Below, in pieces: positions 12,223 to 25,100 of a stretch of DNA of 64,000 nt. Position 1 is the stretch's first letter. The number at the start of each line of letters is the position of its first letter. Location: contig JAUFSD010000008.1 of the NCBI GenBank assembly GCA_033030425.1, positions 1,364,001 to 1,428,000 on the forward strand. Reading direction: 5' to 3'. The notes beneath the pieces were generated by a model. That model saw nothing but the letters and a program-made list of their open reading frames with translations, made no database searches and was not told the origin of the DNA. Source of the stretch: Verpa conica. Lineage: Eukaryota > Ascomycota > Pezizomycetes > Pezizales > Morchellaceae. The position numbers were made by a program, and so were the translations under genes.

Positions 12223-12968
12223 TTAAAGGTTGGAAACCACAAACTCTGCAGCGTTGTTGGCGTCCGCTGAGTAAGTGAGGTGAGGCGCCAAAATGACTGC
12301 TTGTCCAAGGCAGATCAAGTCGCCGACATTGCAGAAAGTCTTAACGTTGTTGTTCAAAGTTCCAGGGAAGGGGTCACCGTTATCTGGGTCCCCGAATAAA
12401 ACGATAGATTTGACCAGTAACGCTTCAGCGGCGGTGAGAAGAGCCGCAGCCTTATGGGTAACCTGAGCACCTTGACTATAGTTTATAAAATAGTTAGAAA
12501 TCGATTTTAGACCAAGAACTGAGAGTAGGGATTACCTATAACCGGACAAGACAATCTTGGTAGAGGGGCAATTATTGCGAGCAGTCCTCACATGCGCAGC
12601 CATAGTTGCCGCACCCGCGTTGCTCCCGCCAGCAAGGAATCCAGCGACATCAGCAGGGTAGTCGACGCCCTGAACGGCAACTTGGGAATTGGAGAGGTCG
12701 GCCACTACAGCATTGAAGAAAGGTGGGCCGGTAAGAGACCCCACATTCCCTGCTTCCGTCGTCCCACGGGCAAATATTATAGTAACCTCTTTGCACACAC
12801 CGTTGATCTTTTGTAAATTTTAGGTTAGCTTGTATCTCATACTACAAGAAGGGGAGTAATTACGAGATCATTACGAGTTGTACTCAATGATTGACGGCGA
12901 TCAAGCGGAATGGCAGACGCAGTGAGTGCAAAGACGAACAATTGCAAGAAATTGGCTGGTGAAATCAT
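12223..12968 (-). CDS. cutinase (carbohydrate esterase family 5)
   Basis: Three exons, 12968-12864, 12807-12536 and 12475-12223, give 209 aa in frame. A signal peptide (MISPANFLQLFVFALTASA) is followed by a possible Kex2 site at RR. The mature part has the cutinase fold marks: TRNDL, IIFARGTTEAGNVG, Ser126 in GYSQGAQ, Asp178 in FCNVGDLIC and His191 in APHLTY, which together form the Ser-Asp-His triad. Cys40/115 and Cys174/181 would make the two usual disulfides. The enzyme hydrolyses cutin polyester and similar esters outside the cell. The codon of the catalytic Ser is split by the second intron (AG|T). Length and residues are normal, so it should be active. Confidence 0.95.
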
Positions 12969-15335
12969 GGTGGTTGATGTTAAAAAACCGTTAAAGTTGA
13001 AAGGGCAATGTGATGGCTGAGTTTAACAAGCTGGATTTGTTGAGAAGAGCTGATTGGGAACTGATCGTGTTTGATCGCTGACCTGGAGAACTGCCTGACG
13101 AAGAAAGCTAGAAGATGGGAATTGGTGATCACTTTATAGTCTTCTTTCTTGAGTATTTTGTGATAAGACTGTAGTAGTGATCTCTTGCCATACGGCGTTT
13201 CGGATCGCTATCCGTCAACTTTGCTTTGATACTGATGCTGGCACAGCCGAGGCAGTTTTAAACTATCATACCGTCTTTACTGTGAGCTTGACCCGAGGAT
13301 AGACCTGGGGAAAGTTGTCATGCCAATGGTGCAATATACTCCTTGATTTTCAGTGGCTTTCAGGTCTGGTGAAAGAATTTAGATTTAGTTTAATGCCTAC
13401 TAAAGGTTCACAAGTACATGTAGTCTAGGTAACCCATGCTTAAGAAAACTTAAGCCTAGTACTCAAGATCCCGTATATAAACCCCTAGACTATATTATTG
13501 GTAAATTTCAATACGTTTGCTGCCTTCAGTTATCCCTAGGTTCCCTTTACTAATTCAGCTGGTGAAACTTTCTCTTACTATGTTTTGTTCGTAGAAGTTA
13601 GTGTTTTGGGTTTGAAACATTTATCCGGACTGATTGCTATCCGTAATGGTAATTTCCCCATGTTTTCAGCTAGCTGTAGGTTCAAGCTTAGTAGCTAGTT
13701 CCAGTTTAAGCTTGTAGTGCAACTAGTGTTGTCGGAGATCAGTAGCCAAGCACCAACTTAAAACCAACGTCGCAAACTGAGTGCGGAGCAGCGTACCGGC
13801 ATAAGTGATAGTTTGGTAAGGTTTAATGTGCCTCGGCCCAGCCTTATACCCTTTCATTCACCGGTGTTTACTTTGTACTACATATATAATATCAATAATA
13901 TCGGGCTCCTAACCTAAAGACTGCATGTAGATCTCCAGCAAGCAGGATGGATAGAGACCAATATAGATTAAATAGTGGGTCAGTAGCCGGTGCTTACACA
14001 ATGTAAGCCTTCCCCTTGGTAACTCATTTTCTACGGTGCATAAATGCAGTTAATGATATATCATTTCTTGACTTCGAAGGCCGAGTTCCGAGGCTTTATG
14101 TATCCTTTTTGCATATGATTTACCCGTTTGTGTTTTTAAGCCCCACTGTCAGTATAAGGGAGTTTGCATCGTCCAATTTTTTTCTCCAGTAGTACAGGGT
14201 ACGTACCCGCAGATTCGGTTCTTTGGGCAGGGGTGGTTATCTTTAGTATCTTTAGGTGTTTGATATTTCTTTATCGGGCCTAGTAATTCTACTCTAGCTA
14301 AATATTCAGTCTTTATATAATCGAGGTACGTATGATACCTTCTTTTGTATACAACGGATACGAATTATTGCATAAGATCTCAGAATATTCATAAAATTCC
14401 GCAAACTTAAGAGGCTATTCGAGTAAAAATAAAGGAATAGTACGTGGTAGAAGCTCTCAAGATCCCAGTAGTACGTAGTGGGATCAGTAGATCATCTAGG
14501 TAAAACCTAATAGTTAGGAAAATGCTTGCGCGTGCGTACAGTTCTATGTTAGTCCCAACGAACTTTGATTTAACCCTTGGCTTGCCGATGCCCTTTAACT
14601 CCCGCCCCCATTATCAGAGCATACCTAAAATGCTAGGCTGAAACTACTCAGGGGATAAATTTTAAGATGTTTCCTCGGTGTTGCCAAGGCCTTTGTGAAT
14701 ATATGTAGCCCCAGTATTAACAGGGGTTTACCCCGCACTTTGGGGGCCAGGATATGCAAGTTGTCTTCACCGATGTATCGGGTGAGAGTAATGACTGGCT
14801 TAGGCTGGAGCTCTGTTACTCACGGTATACCCTGATACGCACGTTTAACGGTTGTTTTTGTATTACGAGGGTGTAAACCTAACATATGCCCTCCCTTTCT
14901 CTCATCCGAATTTCAGCTCAAATCAAGAAAGCACAGTGGTATATTTCCCTTTCAGGATCTATATCACATAGTTCAATGATCTTCAGACTTCGGTACCACA
15001 ATAAATATACCGACTCGATGGCGGAAGGCGGGCCGGGGATCTCACGGCCGAGGAACTCGGCGATGGCATTGATTTTCCTTGAAGCTCTAGAGCACATGTT
15101 GTTACTGGGGCCGCTGAGGCATGTAGGTGTTGATGTGGTTTAGGATTTATGGTGTGTGTGTGGACTTGGAAATTTCCTCTTGCAATAGTGAGTGGTCTAA
15201 TAGCTTAATAAAATGGCAGCCCTCCTGTATTGGTTTCGTCTGTCCTTTGATTTAGTCACTCAACCGCTCTTCAGGTTCTTCACTATAATTCGATCAAAAA
15301 ACAAAAATTATAACTGATTTGCCAGAAGAATGAAT
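12969..15335. other. 2.4 kb intergenic region
   Basis: Holds the cutinase promoter (a TATAAAG on the minus strand about 165 bases upstream of its ATG). The rest is AT-rich and gene-poor, with many CTAG-containing words. A GC-richer patch around 15010-15140 contains a small minus-strand ORF, listed separately. No transposase-like frame was seen. Confidence 0.5.
14918..15097 (-). pseudogene. possible small gene or gene remnant
   Basis: A 59-codon minus-strand frame from ATG 15097 to TGA 14918. Its first half is noticeably GC-richer than the surrounding DNA and reads like protein (INAIAEFLGREIPGPP, then YLLWYRSLKIIELCDI). I do not recognise a family, see no flanking exons and no signal peptide. 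It could be a decayed exon or chance. Confidence 0.2.
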
Positions 15336-15454
15336 GTGTTCGGTCATAGAACGATGAAAATGGAGCATCCCGTCCGCTCTGCTATACCCAATCATCGTAT
15401 CGCCTAGTTAGTACTGCACTGGGTGACCATGCGGGAATCCTGGGTACTGAACTC
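15336..15454 (+). rRNA. 5S ribosomal RNA (dispersed copy)
   Basis: Contains the conserved 5S blocks in order: GGTCATA near the 5' end, CATCCCGTCCGCTCTGC (loop B to C region), TAGTTAGTACT, GGGTGACCATGCGGGAATCC (the 5S C-box region). The ends pair as helix I: GUUCGGU (15338-15344) with ACUGAAC (15446-15452). Length is about 119 nt, as expected. A T5 run at 15460-15464 gives a Pol III terminator. Free-standing 5S genes are usual in filamentous ascomycetes. The middle differs somewhat from the Neurospora type as I remember it, so a diverged or pseudogene copy is possible. Confidence 0.85.
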
Positions 15455-15459
15455 AGTCC

Positions 15460-15464
15460 TTTTT
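15460..15464 (+). terminator. Pol III T-run terminator after 5S rRNA
   Basis: TTTTT begins six bases after the 3' end of the 5S helix. This is the simple RNA polymerase III stop signal. Confidence 0.7.
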
Positions 15465-16103
15465 GCGCTTATTGTTGCTATTGTTTCGTGCGCCATGGGC
15501 TGGAGGCTTCTCTTCACTTAGTTTGGGCCAAATAGTATGAGGTTTGTGAGTTAACTCCCTGCAAGGCGACCTATATCCACTGATTATTTGTTGGTCATGA
15601 AAGGATTTTTGAGGACTACCTGCAGAAAACTTGAAACGTAGGCACGGACTACTCATTTTCTGTTAGGGGGGAGGATCTATTATGCCTCCTGCTTGGGTCT
15701 AACAGCACTCGGTGAGGTCTCCGGGCCAACTTCGCAGGAGGGGATCTGACTCTCAAACAGAGTATTATTAATAGAATAACGTAGGGGTAGTGTTTTTGAA
15801 ACGCTTGTTGTCACTAAAATATTTGTCAGTTGGATATCTTAGCTTTCAGCATTGGCATCTCAACAGTAACTTCCCCTGATTACCAACCGGTTACGTGTGG
15901 TGAGCCGGACAACCTTGGAAGTATGCCAAGCTTTCTAGTCAAGGAATCGCCAGGAACAAATAACTTTATGTCAACCCTAACCCATTCAATGACCAGCTAT
16001 GACGTATTGCTACATCACCATAAATGCTATGAGAATAAGACCTCCTCTTCCTCTCCCCTCGATCATTCCAACGCTAGTTTCTCAGTAAAATAATCATTCA
16101 GTC
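15465..16103. other. intergenic, promoter of EI24/RRT8-like gene
   Basis: No gene supported. Contains AACCCTAACCC (about 15974-15984), an interstitial telomere-like or telo-box motif roughly 120 bases upstream of the next ATG. A pyrimidine-rich tract (CCTCCTCTTCCTCTCCCCTC) at 16041-16060 is a typical fungal leader. Confidence 0.5.
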
Positions 16104-17094
16104 ATGTCGCTACAAGATACAGTAAAAGAGACCGTCCGTGATGAAATCGCCGGTGTTACGGCCCTCGGGAAGGAAGCTGCTGCATCAGGAGCGTACCTTT
16201 ATCCCATCAAAGGAATATTCTACTTTATTTCCCACCGGAACCTTTGGAAGCCACTTACTTCAAGGCTTGCACCACTTCTAGGGCTGAGCACAGGAGTTAT
16301 CACTTCTATGTTCTTGTTCACGTAATTAACCCTCTCCGTTATTATAGTTCCGAATAACAATGCTAATGGATTGGTGGTGATAGCTATATCCCTCAGTCAT
16401 TCCTTTTAACGTTCGTGAATGGCCCTATCGCTTGGATATCTACCATTGCACTAGTCCTTTCTGAGAGCGCGGCGATAATAACTGCCCTTTCCCGTACATT
16501 CCTTATCGATGAAGCCCTCGTCGATATCTTTGATGCCGTCCTACTGCAGGAAAACCTTCCAAGGCTCGTCCAGAACGGCCGAGAATTGAATCCATCAGGG
16601 ACAGTTCTAGGGAGATTAGGGAAAGCGGTCAAAAAACCGTTTGATAAATTCACGATGAAGAGCTTGATAAGCTATCTTGTGTGGTTGCCGTTGAACTTTA
16701 TTCCCGTTGTGGGGACGGCGATTTTCATCTTTGTGCAGGCGAGGAAGTTGGGGCCGGGGTTCCATGCAAGGTATTTTCAGTTGAAGGGGTATAATGAGAG
16801 GCAGAAGAACACATTCGTAGAGAAGAATAAGCCGGCTTATCTTGGGTATGTGCTATTATTTGGCCTTTTTACCCGTTTTAGTATTCTTTTTACTAATAGG
16901 GATGTTTATTTAGGTTCGGTACTATCGCTATGGTCCTTCAGTTGGTTCCCATTGTCTCGATACTATTCTCATATACAAACACTGTTGGTGCGGCTTTGTG
17001 GGCAGTTGATATGGAGAAGAAACAGAGGCCCGCAGAGGGAAAGCGGGTTGGGGGGATTGAGGCAGACGAAGCTGTGGAGAGGAAAGAGTTGTAG
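16104..17094 (+). CDS. EI24/RRT8-like membrane protein
   Basis: Three exons, 16104-16321, 16384-16845 and 16914-17094 (286 aa). In exon 2 the nearer acceptor CAG (16394-16396) would shift frame to a stop, so the TAG at 16381-16383 is used. Features in order: short polar N-terminus (MSLQDTVKETVRDE), ALYP-like entry (GAYLYPIKGIFYF), several hydrophobic spans, the signature-like SYLVWLPLNFIPVVGTAIFIF, the ARKLGPGFHARYFQLKG block, and a last span before a charged tail. This is the pattern of fungal EI24-domain proteins, relatives of yeast Rrt8/Lds1/Lds2, which act at lipid droplets and the outer spore wall. The function here is inferred only from the family. Confidence 0.75.
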
Positions 17095-17633
17095 TTTGGG
17101 GAGTTTAATGATATACCCAGGGACCAAGGGTAGGAATATATATACTGGGAGCAGGGTCTTTTTTTTTGTGTAATATCATTTGCTTAAATAGTCTCTCTAT
17201 CGTTTTAGTAATCTTTACTTGAATTACACTTTACTACAGTAGACGGTTATCGGGAACCATGTATGAATGTTTCCCCAACTTTCGTCACTTTGTATCCCGC
17301 GCGACCAGACTAGGAATAGCCCACCTAACCCTCGCAGACTTTATAAAACTACCTCCGTAATTATACATCCATATCGCCGGTCATCTACCCTCTCGACTCT
17401 AACCGAATACATCTCCGTACAAACCATATATTCTCTCTTCACACAACTACATGTAATGCATCTCTCTTACATCACTCGCGTACTTGTTTCCTGTACCGTT
17501 TAGATGAATGCCACTCTCACGATGTAAAAGAAAAGTATTCTTGAATTCCGATAAAATTTCCCCTATTTCCCATCCCATCCCAAATATATAACGTTCCAAT
17601 GCCCAAAACTATTTACATAACCTATACATGCGT
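17095..17633. other. intergenic between convergent genes
   Basis: Contains the 3' ends of the EI24-like gene (+) and the GH3-PA14 gene (-). Nothing else is recognised. Confidence 0.6.
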
Positions 17634-20329
17634 TTAAAAGATCCATTCATACTCCTGCTCAACATGAACCTCCACACATCCAACAATATTCTCTACATTT
17701 CTCCCTACTTCAACAAAGTATTCTCCTTCAAGCGCCTTCCACTTTTTCTGCTTCTCACAGAAAAGCCCTGGGGCGAAATGATCCAACTCAATGTTGACGA
17801 CCCCACTCTGACCTGCCTCTAGCTCGATTTTACCGAAACCCTTGAGCTCGCGCTTTGGACGGTCGATGGATGATGATTTCGAGGCAATGTAAACTTGGAC
17901 TGTCTCAGCGCCCTTGATAGAGCCGGTGTTGGTGACTGGGACTTCGATTGTCACTTTACTGCCGGTGGTCCAAGATGCGGATGAACCTGGTGCAATTTTT
18001 GGAGCGCCAATATCGAAGGTGGTGTATGAGAGGCCGAATCCGAACGGGAATAACACTGGTATCTCCCGAGAGTTGTAGTGGCGGTATCCAACATACACAC
18101 CTTCAGTGTAGTGTACCTCATTCTTGTCCCCACCGTCTCCAAAGTTCCCCCACGATGGGTTATCCTCCAGTCTCTTAGGGAATGTAATCGGCAATCTTCC
18201 ACTTGGATTCACTCGTCCGAGTAGTACATCTGCCAATGCATTCCCCGCTTCTTGCCCCTGGTACCACGCCTGGAGTACCGCAGGGACACTCTCTAGCCAC
18301 GGCATGGAGATAGGACATCCGGACTGATTGACAACAATTGTGTTAGGATTTGCCTTTACAACCGCTGAAATAAGCTCGTTTTGTTTTCCGGGGAGTGTCA
18401 TGGTGTGACGGTCATAGCCTTCAGACTCCCACTCATTGTTCATGCCAACTACTACAACTGCAACATCTGACTCGGCAGCAAGGGAAGCAGCACGGTCAAT
18501 ATAATCCTGCGCATTCCTCACTACATCAATCCCCATTCTGATCCCGATAGCAGCTGAGAAATCAAGGTTATCATTGCCCATATCCGGGACCTTCTGGTCC
18601 GGTCCCTTTGATGTAGTTTCTGCAGTGAGTTTATACCATTTCCCTGCCTCAAGGCGCCTCTCCTTCGTCACCTCTTCTGAGCCACTGGTGAAGAATAGTT
18701 CACCAAGTTCAGTCCAGTGGGTGTGGTCGATAAACAGCTCATCGTCGATATAAATTTTAGTAGGTCCAATGGATCCAACACCGATAATGTGCTCACAGGT
18801 AGTCATCGGTTTGATATAAGTTGTGATACGAACAGAATAGTCTTGGTCCCCGAGAACGGGGGGTTTACCGTCCATGAGGAAGATATTGGATGTTTGCATT
18901 ACGTTTGATGCAACACATTTTCCAGAGCATTCACGGCCACCAAAGAAATCGACTTTTAGCCCAGGAGCGCCGGCGTCTGAAGGAGAGGTACGCGCACGGC
19001 CCTCGTCGACAGGAAAGACGCGAACCCACTTTTCGGTTTGACAGCCAATTTCATAGGCTACCTTTACGTTGTTTCTTCTGACGGCAGAGGTGAATGAATC
19101 GAGTGGGTTGGTAAGGTAATGAGGATTCAAGTTTGCAGACCCGCCACCGCCAGCGATAGTCTCATTTGCGTTAGGACCGATCCAGGCCACAGACTTGACA
19201 TCCGGGGAGATAGGGAGGGTATTGTTCTTGTTCTTTAATAATACAATTCCGTGAGCACCGGTCTTGCGGATCAGCTCACGATGCTCGGGCTTGTCGATTG
19301 CCTCTTCAGGTTCTTCGTTGAATTTCCCCCATCTACCGGTTCGCGCAATAAGTTCGAGGACATGGCGAGCACCAGTCTTGATAGCGCTGAGAAGTTCTGG
19401 TGAGTTTTCGGATTCCTTGATAGCCTTCAAGAGATTATCGCCGCGGCGGCGAGTAGGACCAGGCATTTCAAGGTCAAGGCCTGCAATGAGAGATTCAGTG
19501 GTAGAGTTGGTGCCACCCCAGTCAGACATAACGAGGCCATCGAAACCCCATTCTCCCCGGAGAACCTGCTTCATACTAAAAGGATGCATATCGGCGTGGT
19601 GCTAGGGTCATAGTTAGGAACTATACCACAAGAAGAACCATTGGTAGCGACTCACCCCATTCACTCGATTGTAAGAACTCATAATAGCCCATGGACCCGC
19701 GTCCCTCATTGCAATCTCGAATGGTTTTAAGTAGATCTCTCTCAGTGCTCTTTCTTCAATAATCTCGTTGACGGAGAATCTTCTAGTCTCCTGCTCATTC
19801 GCAACGAAATGCTTCATTGTAACAGCGACATTTTGTGATTGCACACCATTAATATATGATGCAGCGAGTTTCCCCGCAAGGTATGGGTCTTCGGAGAAGG
19901 ACTCAAAGTTCCGGCCTCCAAGTGGAGATCGGTGGTTACATGCTGTTGGGGCAAGGAGAACATTTGCTTTCTTCGAGAGCGTTTCTTCTCCGAGTGCTAT
20001 ACCAATCTGTTTTATAAGAGGGGCATCCCATGTTGCGGCGAGAGAGACACCAGACGGGAAGAATGCAGCCTATAGTAAGTTAGAATTGTGTGGGATTGGG
20101 GTATAGAAGGAAGAGAGCGAGGTACTTTTGTGCCACTAGAGAAGAACTGTCCTCGAGCACCGCTCGGCCCATCGGTGGTCTTGATACTAGGAACTTTTTT
20201 GGGGATCTCAACGGTTCTCCAAAAGTCTTTGCCAGCTAGAAGTGAGACCTGTTCTATCAGGGTCAAAGATTCAAGAGTGGCATCGACCTTTTTCTGGAGC
20301 TCTTTAGGAAGTGGAGTGGTGACAACCAT
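17634..20329 (-). CDS. GH3 beta-glucosidase with PA14 domain
   Basis: Three exons, 20329-20126, 20069-19656 and 19601-17634, all phase 0, giving 861 aa. There is no signal peptide (starts MVVTTPLPKELQKKVD), suggesting an intracellular or unconventionally exported enzyme. GH3 landmarks: TTDGPSGARG, LAPTACNHRSPLGGRNFESFSEDPYL (split by the text limit as LAPTACNHRSPLGG and RNFESFSEDPYL), KHFVANEQE, nucleophile Asp233 in GLVMSDWGG, LLKN, a PA14 insert at about residues 390-545 (KVDFFGG through EAGKWYKLT), the likely acid/base Glu in NEWESEGYDR, GQEAGNALADVLLG, and a C-terminal fibronectin-III-like domain. PA14-bearing GH3 enzymes narrow the aglycone side of the pocket and hydrolyse short beta-glucosides. 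It has only two introns, against eight in the secreted GH3 at 6.7 kb. Confidence 0.93.
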
Positions 20330-22181
20330 GGTAGCAGTTTAAGGAAAATATACAGGTAAATTTGTACAGCGAGTGTTGGATTATAATTGAGCGAATTCAC
20401 AAAGAGAAAACCAAGGGACCGGGGGATTATATAGCGTCCCCACGCTTTCGGTCCAGGTCTCTAGGGCGTAACTATTTTCTACTCTGTCTAACAATAGCTT
20501 CGGGATCGGGGACAAAGTCAATGGTCTCCGGTACTCGCCGTGAGTCTAACCTTATGGTTAATTTTCATCGGTAATGATTTCTTAAGCACTGTCCCCGGTT
20601 GTTACCTAGGAGCCCTACATATCGCATAGCTCCAAGGAGTTTGGGCTGGAAAAATAGTTGGTCTGAAATCATTCTTCTCCCGGGTACCAACCATGCCAGG
20701 CAAAGCTCGTGACCCCGGATTCACAGGCTCCGTAACTCGCTAAAGTTGAATGAACCTGTTTGTGGTTCTCGCTTCCATGCAAATAACCCATGCGGCATCA
20801 AGAAGGAGTGGACAGCCGCGGAGTGTCGGCAACTCCACTAGAGCCCTATGCAGGTTAAATAGCGTCACCATGGATCGGGGAATGTCGCCCCACGCCCCGA
20901 GCGTAAGACTCAATACGTCATTCGTTAAATCCTAGAGAGTGCTTAAGTTGTGGGGGCGGGTTTTGGGGTTCCCCACTGCCTATGGGGATACTTATAAATC
21001 CATTCTAGGCACTTGAGGCTCAATCAACCGGCTGGGCTGGGCGGACCGTCGACCCTAATAATGGTAGTCACGTGAACGAAACAAACAAAGTGATCTCGCT
21101 ATGACCTGTAAGTTTTTTTGTATCGCAGGGAGATGGTGATATATTTATGCTAATCTTCATTAGGCTAATTGAGTGCCTCCCTCAGAGCCCATTATAAGGC
21201 GATTCAGAATTTAGTTTCAGCCGTAGTAGATACTTCAGGGCAGCGGACCAGGCCGGGCACAAGGGTATGCAGTTCAATTTAATTTATGGGGTTAGGGTAA
21301 GATTCATCGTCCTTCATTCATACTCTTGAAGCACACATATAGCAAGTAGCCAGGCTATCGGATAGCCCTATCTAGTGTCATTCCTGAATTATATATATTC
21401 AAAAGGCCCCAACTCTAGACCTCAATTATGCACCACTTCGTAAAAAAAATTCTATTTCTAAGGCGGGTGAGGGTATTGGACCACGGGTAACCAACTTCCT
21501 AACTTTATCTAGGTAATAGTTAGTCGTAAACAGGTGCAAGCCAGACTCCTCATATCGATCAGGTACTAACATACCTCCCTGAGAGATTCATGTAGGAGCT
21601 AAGCGATTGATTCCAAGTCCTACAGACTTGTCACTATTCTCGGCAGTTTGAGTAATAGCTCGGGCGAAGAATTTAATGAAGGTTTACAACCATCTTAGTA
21701 GAGAAACCGATATACCACGAGAATTTTACCTGAGCATCTGGAATAACCTAATTTACCAAGCTACTAGGTAGATTTAAGGTGCAATGGTAGCACCGGTTAC
21801 AAGGGTGGCTACTACTGGGTTGATCGACCTCAATTCTAGAAGGAAGGTGGTTGAAGGAGATAGATAGTAGCGAGATAATTACACATATTAGTACTAGACT
21901 AGGGTCATAATCAAATGGAAGGAATTTTTGGGGGGTAATCGAGAGAAAAGAGGTGGGAAATTATTTATAGGTATATTTGAGACTTGTAGGGCCTGTATAT
22001 TGGGTTCGAGGTCAGTTCCAACATATACAGTATATAATAGTGGATATGGTATTGATTATGAAAGACAATTAGAGGTAATAGATAAAATTAATGCTATTTT
22101 CGTTCTATATTCCACTATATTTGGTCTCATAAACCATCCCGATATTAATCAAGACTCTAGAGGCCTATTATGCGGTACTAC
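20330..22181. other. 1.85 kb intergenic region
   Basis: Contains the promoter of the GH3-PA14 gene (TATA box given separately) and the 3' end of the giant Ulp1-like gene. A small hairpin, GGCTATC-GGATAGCC, is near 21353-21367. No coding sequence or transposase is recognised. Confidence 0.55.
20426..20433 (-). promoter_or_regulatory. TATA box of GH3-PA14 gene
   Basis: Reads TATATAAT on the minus strand, about 100 bases upstream of the ATG at 20329, in otherwise GC-richer DNA. Confidence 0.45.
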
Positions 22182-25100
22182 TCAAGCACCTTTCCCTTTC
22201 CCTTTCACGATATCATCCTTCATCTCTTTAAAAAACTCGTCCAAGACCTTATCTGGATCATACTCCCCAGCCTTCAGGGGCTTAGGTTCTACATCCACTA
22301 GCTTCATTTTCTCCTTCTCCAATTCTAATTCTACCTCTGCCACTATATCATCTAGATCATCTCCAAACTCATCTTCAAGCCCATCAAGTACATCCACATC
22401 TTCATCTTCTATGAACCCACCCTTATCTGGATCTTCCTTTTCTGGGTCCACTTCAGCTTCTTTTTTATCTTCGGCTGCCTTCTTCTCCTCAGCCTCTTTC
22501 TCGGCTTTCTCTTTGTCTTCTTTAGCCTTTCTCTCAGCTATCACCTTATTTGCTGCGATAATTGCTTTCTCCGCAGCTGCTTTGGCAGCTGCTCTTTTGG
22601 CATCTTCAGCCACTTTTGAATCGACTGCTTTCTTGCCACCTCCTTCGAGTCCATCCACCTCCTTACCACCATCAGCCGCTTTCTTACCATCTCTAGCCTC
22701 CTTCTTAGCAGCCTCCAGTTCCTCATTAGCATCCTGGATCCCTCTCTTAGCATCTTCAATTGCTTGATTAGCATCATCGATCTTCTTAGTAACATCTTCA
22801 ATTGCTTTTTTTCTGGATTCATCCTTTACTTCATCCGCTGCTTTCTTGGCTGCTCGATCCGCTGCTTCTTTCTCTGCTTCTTCCTCTTCATCTTCGGCGG
22901 CTTTTAAATCAGCTGCTATTTTGGCATCTTTGGCTGCCTTCTTCGCATCCTTGGCTGCCTTGTCCACAACATTTTGGGCTAATCTTTTAGCTTCTATCCA
23001 ATCAGCCCTCTTTTTTTCCAGGGCCCTGGCCTTATCATCTTCCTCCTTATTTCCCTTCTCGGATGTTAGTATTGAAAAAATAACCAATAAGCATATATAG
23101 CATACCTTCGCAACAATAAAAACTCTTAAGCTCTGGGGACCTTCCACAACAGCTTCCAGTACTTTCTTCAATTCTTTGCCGATTATATCTAATGAATCTG
23201 CCCACAGCCACTCCGACTGTGGCGGGACCTCAACCTTTGCGTCACTTATTACATACCCGAATGGAGCTTTCCCATTATTAGGATCAATAGCCCCACAAAA
23301 GCGTTCATGGTTGACTCTTAGGATATCCCCTTGGTATATCCAAAATCTAGCCCAAGGCACATGGGATATCTTTTCCGGGGGAACGCCACCATATGACTTA
23401 GCGGTGAGAAACTCTACAGGATTACCAAGAGCCGCATGAGGGGGAAGAGCCTAGTGGAATTTAAGCAGAAGTCAAAGTAGCAGTTAATCATATTTCTAGA
23501 TGAACAAACCTTATCCATAGTAAGTTGTCGTGTAAAGGATACATTAACAGTCTCTCCGGGTTTAGCACCCTCCACGAAAGCTGCCCAATCTGCGGCTACT
23601 TTGAAGAGCTTCCACTTAAACCCTCCAGGAACACCTAGGATATCGTAGGCGATAATGGGTTCTTTGCAAACCAGCTCTGGGAACCTATTAAAGCAGTATT
23701 TTTCAAAACTTTTAACGTCGGGGAAATTAGACAGATATGTTTCAAATGGTTCTAAACCATACCCTCCAATAGTCGTCGATTTATGTCTGGTAATGCTGCG
23801 CAAGGCTACTATGTTCGTAGGTCGGGTCTTGATTGCGACATTCACGGTTTCTTCCTTTGCGGTTTTGGTACGTTCTATGAAGGGTGCGCGAAACGTTTCA
23901 AAATTCTCATAGGGTCCGTCATTATGCTGGTATTCCAATGTAAATTCCACCCCGAGACCAACATAAATGGATATGAAAGCTCTAATCCCATTCTCAATCG
24001 TTTTTGACAGCAAATTCTTTGGGACAGTCAGTTCTTTCTTTTTATGGGTGAATGCGAAGCTCAAGCCGTTTAGACAAAGAGTTGGCCACTTAGATACCCA
24101 GATACCTGCTACGGGATCTAAATTTTCTGCTTCAATATGCTTATTAAGAATATCACAAAATTTCTCGAATCCGCCCTCTATCGTTAAATCCCCAATTTCG
24201 GCAGGCTCTTCGCCACTAGGTGGGTAAATAAAACCCAACGAGTCATCATCATCCATTTTATATGAGACTGGGATGTCTTTGCCCGAGTTTGTATATATCT
24301 GGTCGGTTCTCTTGAGATATTCGACAACACTAGTAAAACCCTCTCTAAGAACCTCGTTGGGGAGGGGCTCGTCAAGCATCAGGACACCCCCATCTGGGCT
24401 AACCTGGAAGTAAACTCTAAGGTTGATGTCTGGGGGTATTTCCACCACTTCTTGAACCGTTGTAAACTCCGGCATAGTTCCCCCCCTTATGTAACCTTCG
24501 AGGAGGGCGCTATTTGGTCCTACTAATGTTGAAGGGGCAAATTGCTCTACCAGGCCTATACGCATATAGAAATCGAGATTTTCTTTCGATGCAGCTACCT
24601 TTACCCGCTTAGCAACCCGGGTATTACCACTAGGATCAAACTCCTCATCCGAGTCATGTTCCGAGTCCGAAAACTCATGGAGGGGTCGTTTGTGCTCTTG
24701 AGTAACCTGGGTTCTTCGTTTCTTTCGAGGCCTTAAGCCCTGAGTATGGATTATCCTATCATCAACTGAGTCATCACTGTCTCCCGTTGGTACATAAAAT
24801 CCAACAGCCTCCACCTTTTTTCTCTTAGTTAAGTGTTTTCTTGCTCTCTTCTTCCCGTGTTTCCCAATGATTTTTATTTGCTCCCTGAATGGTTTCTTTG
24901 TGAGCGGGGAGCTCTTTTGTTGATCCTCTAGATCAACTTCTGGAACTATTGGTGGTATTTCTACCTTTCCCGGGCCTTTTAGCCCATCGACGGCTCCTTC
25001 TGCTTTTAATTTTGCAAGCTCAGCTTCAGCCCTTGATTTAGCAAGTTCAGCTGCCTTCAATTTAGCGGTTTCAACTGCCACTAATTTTGCAGGTCCTTCA

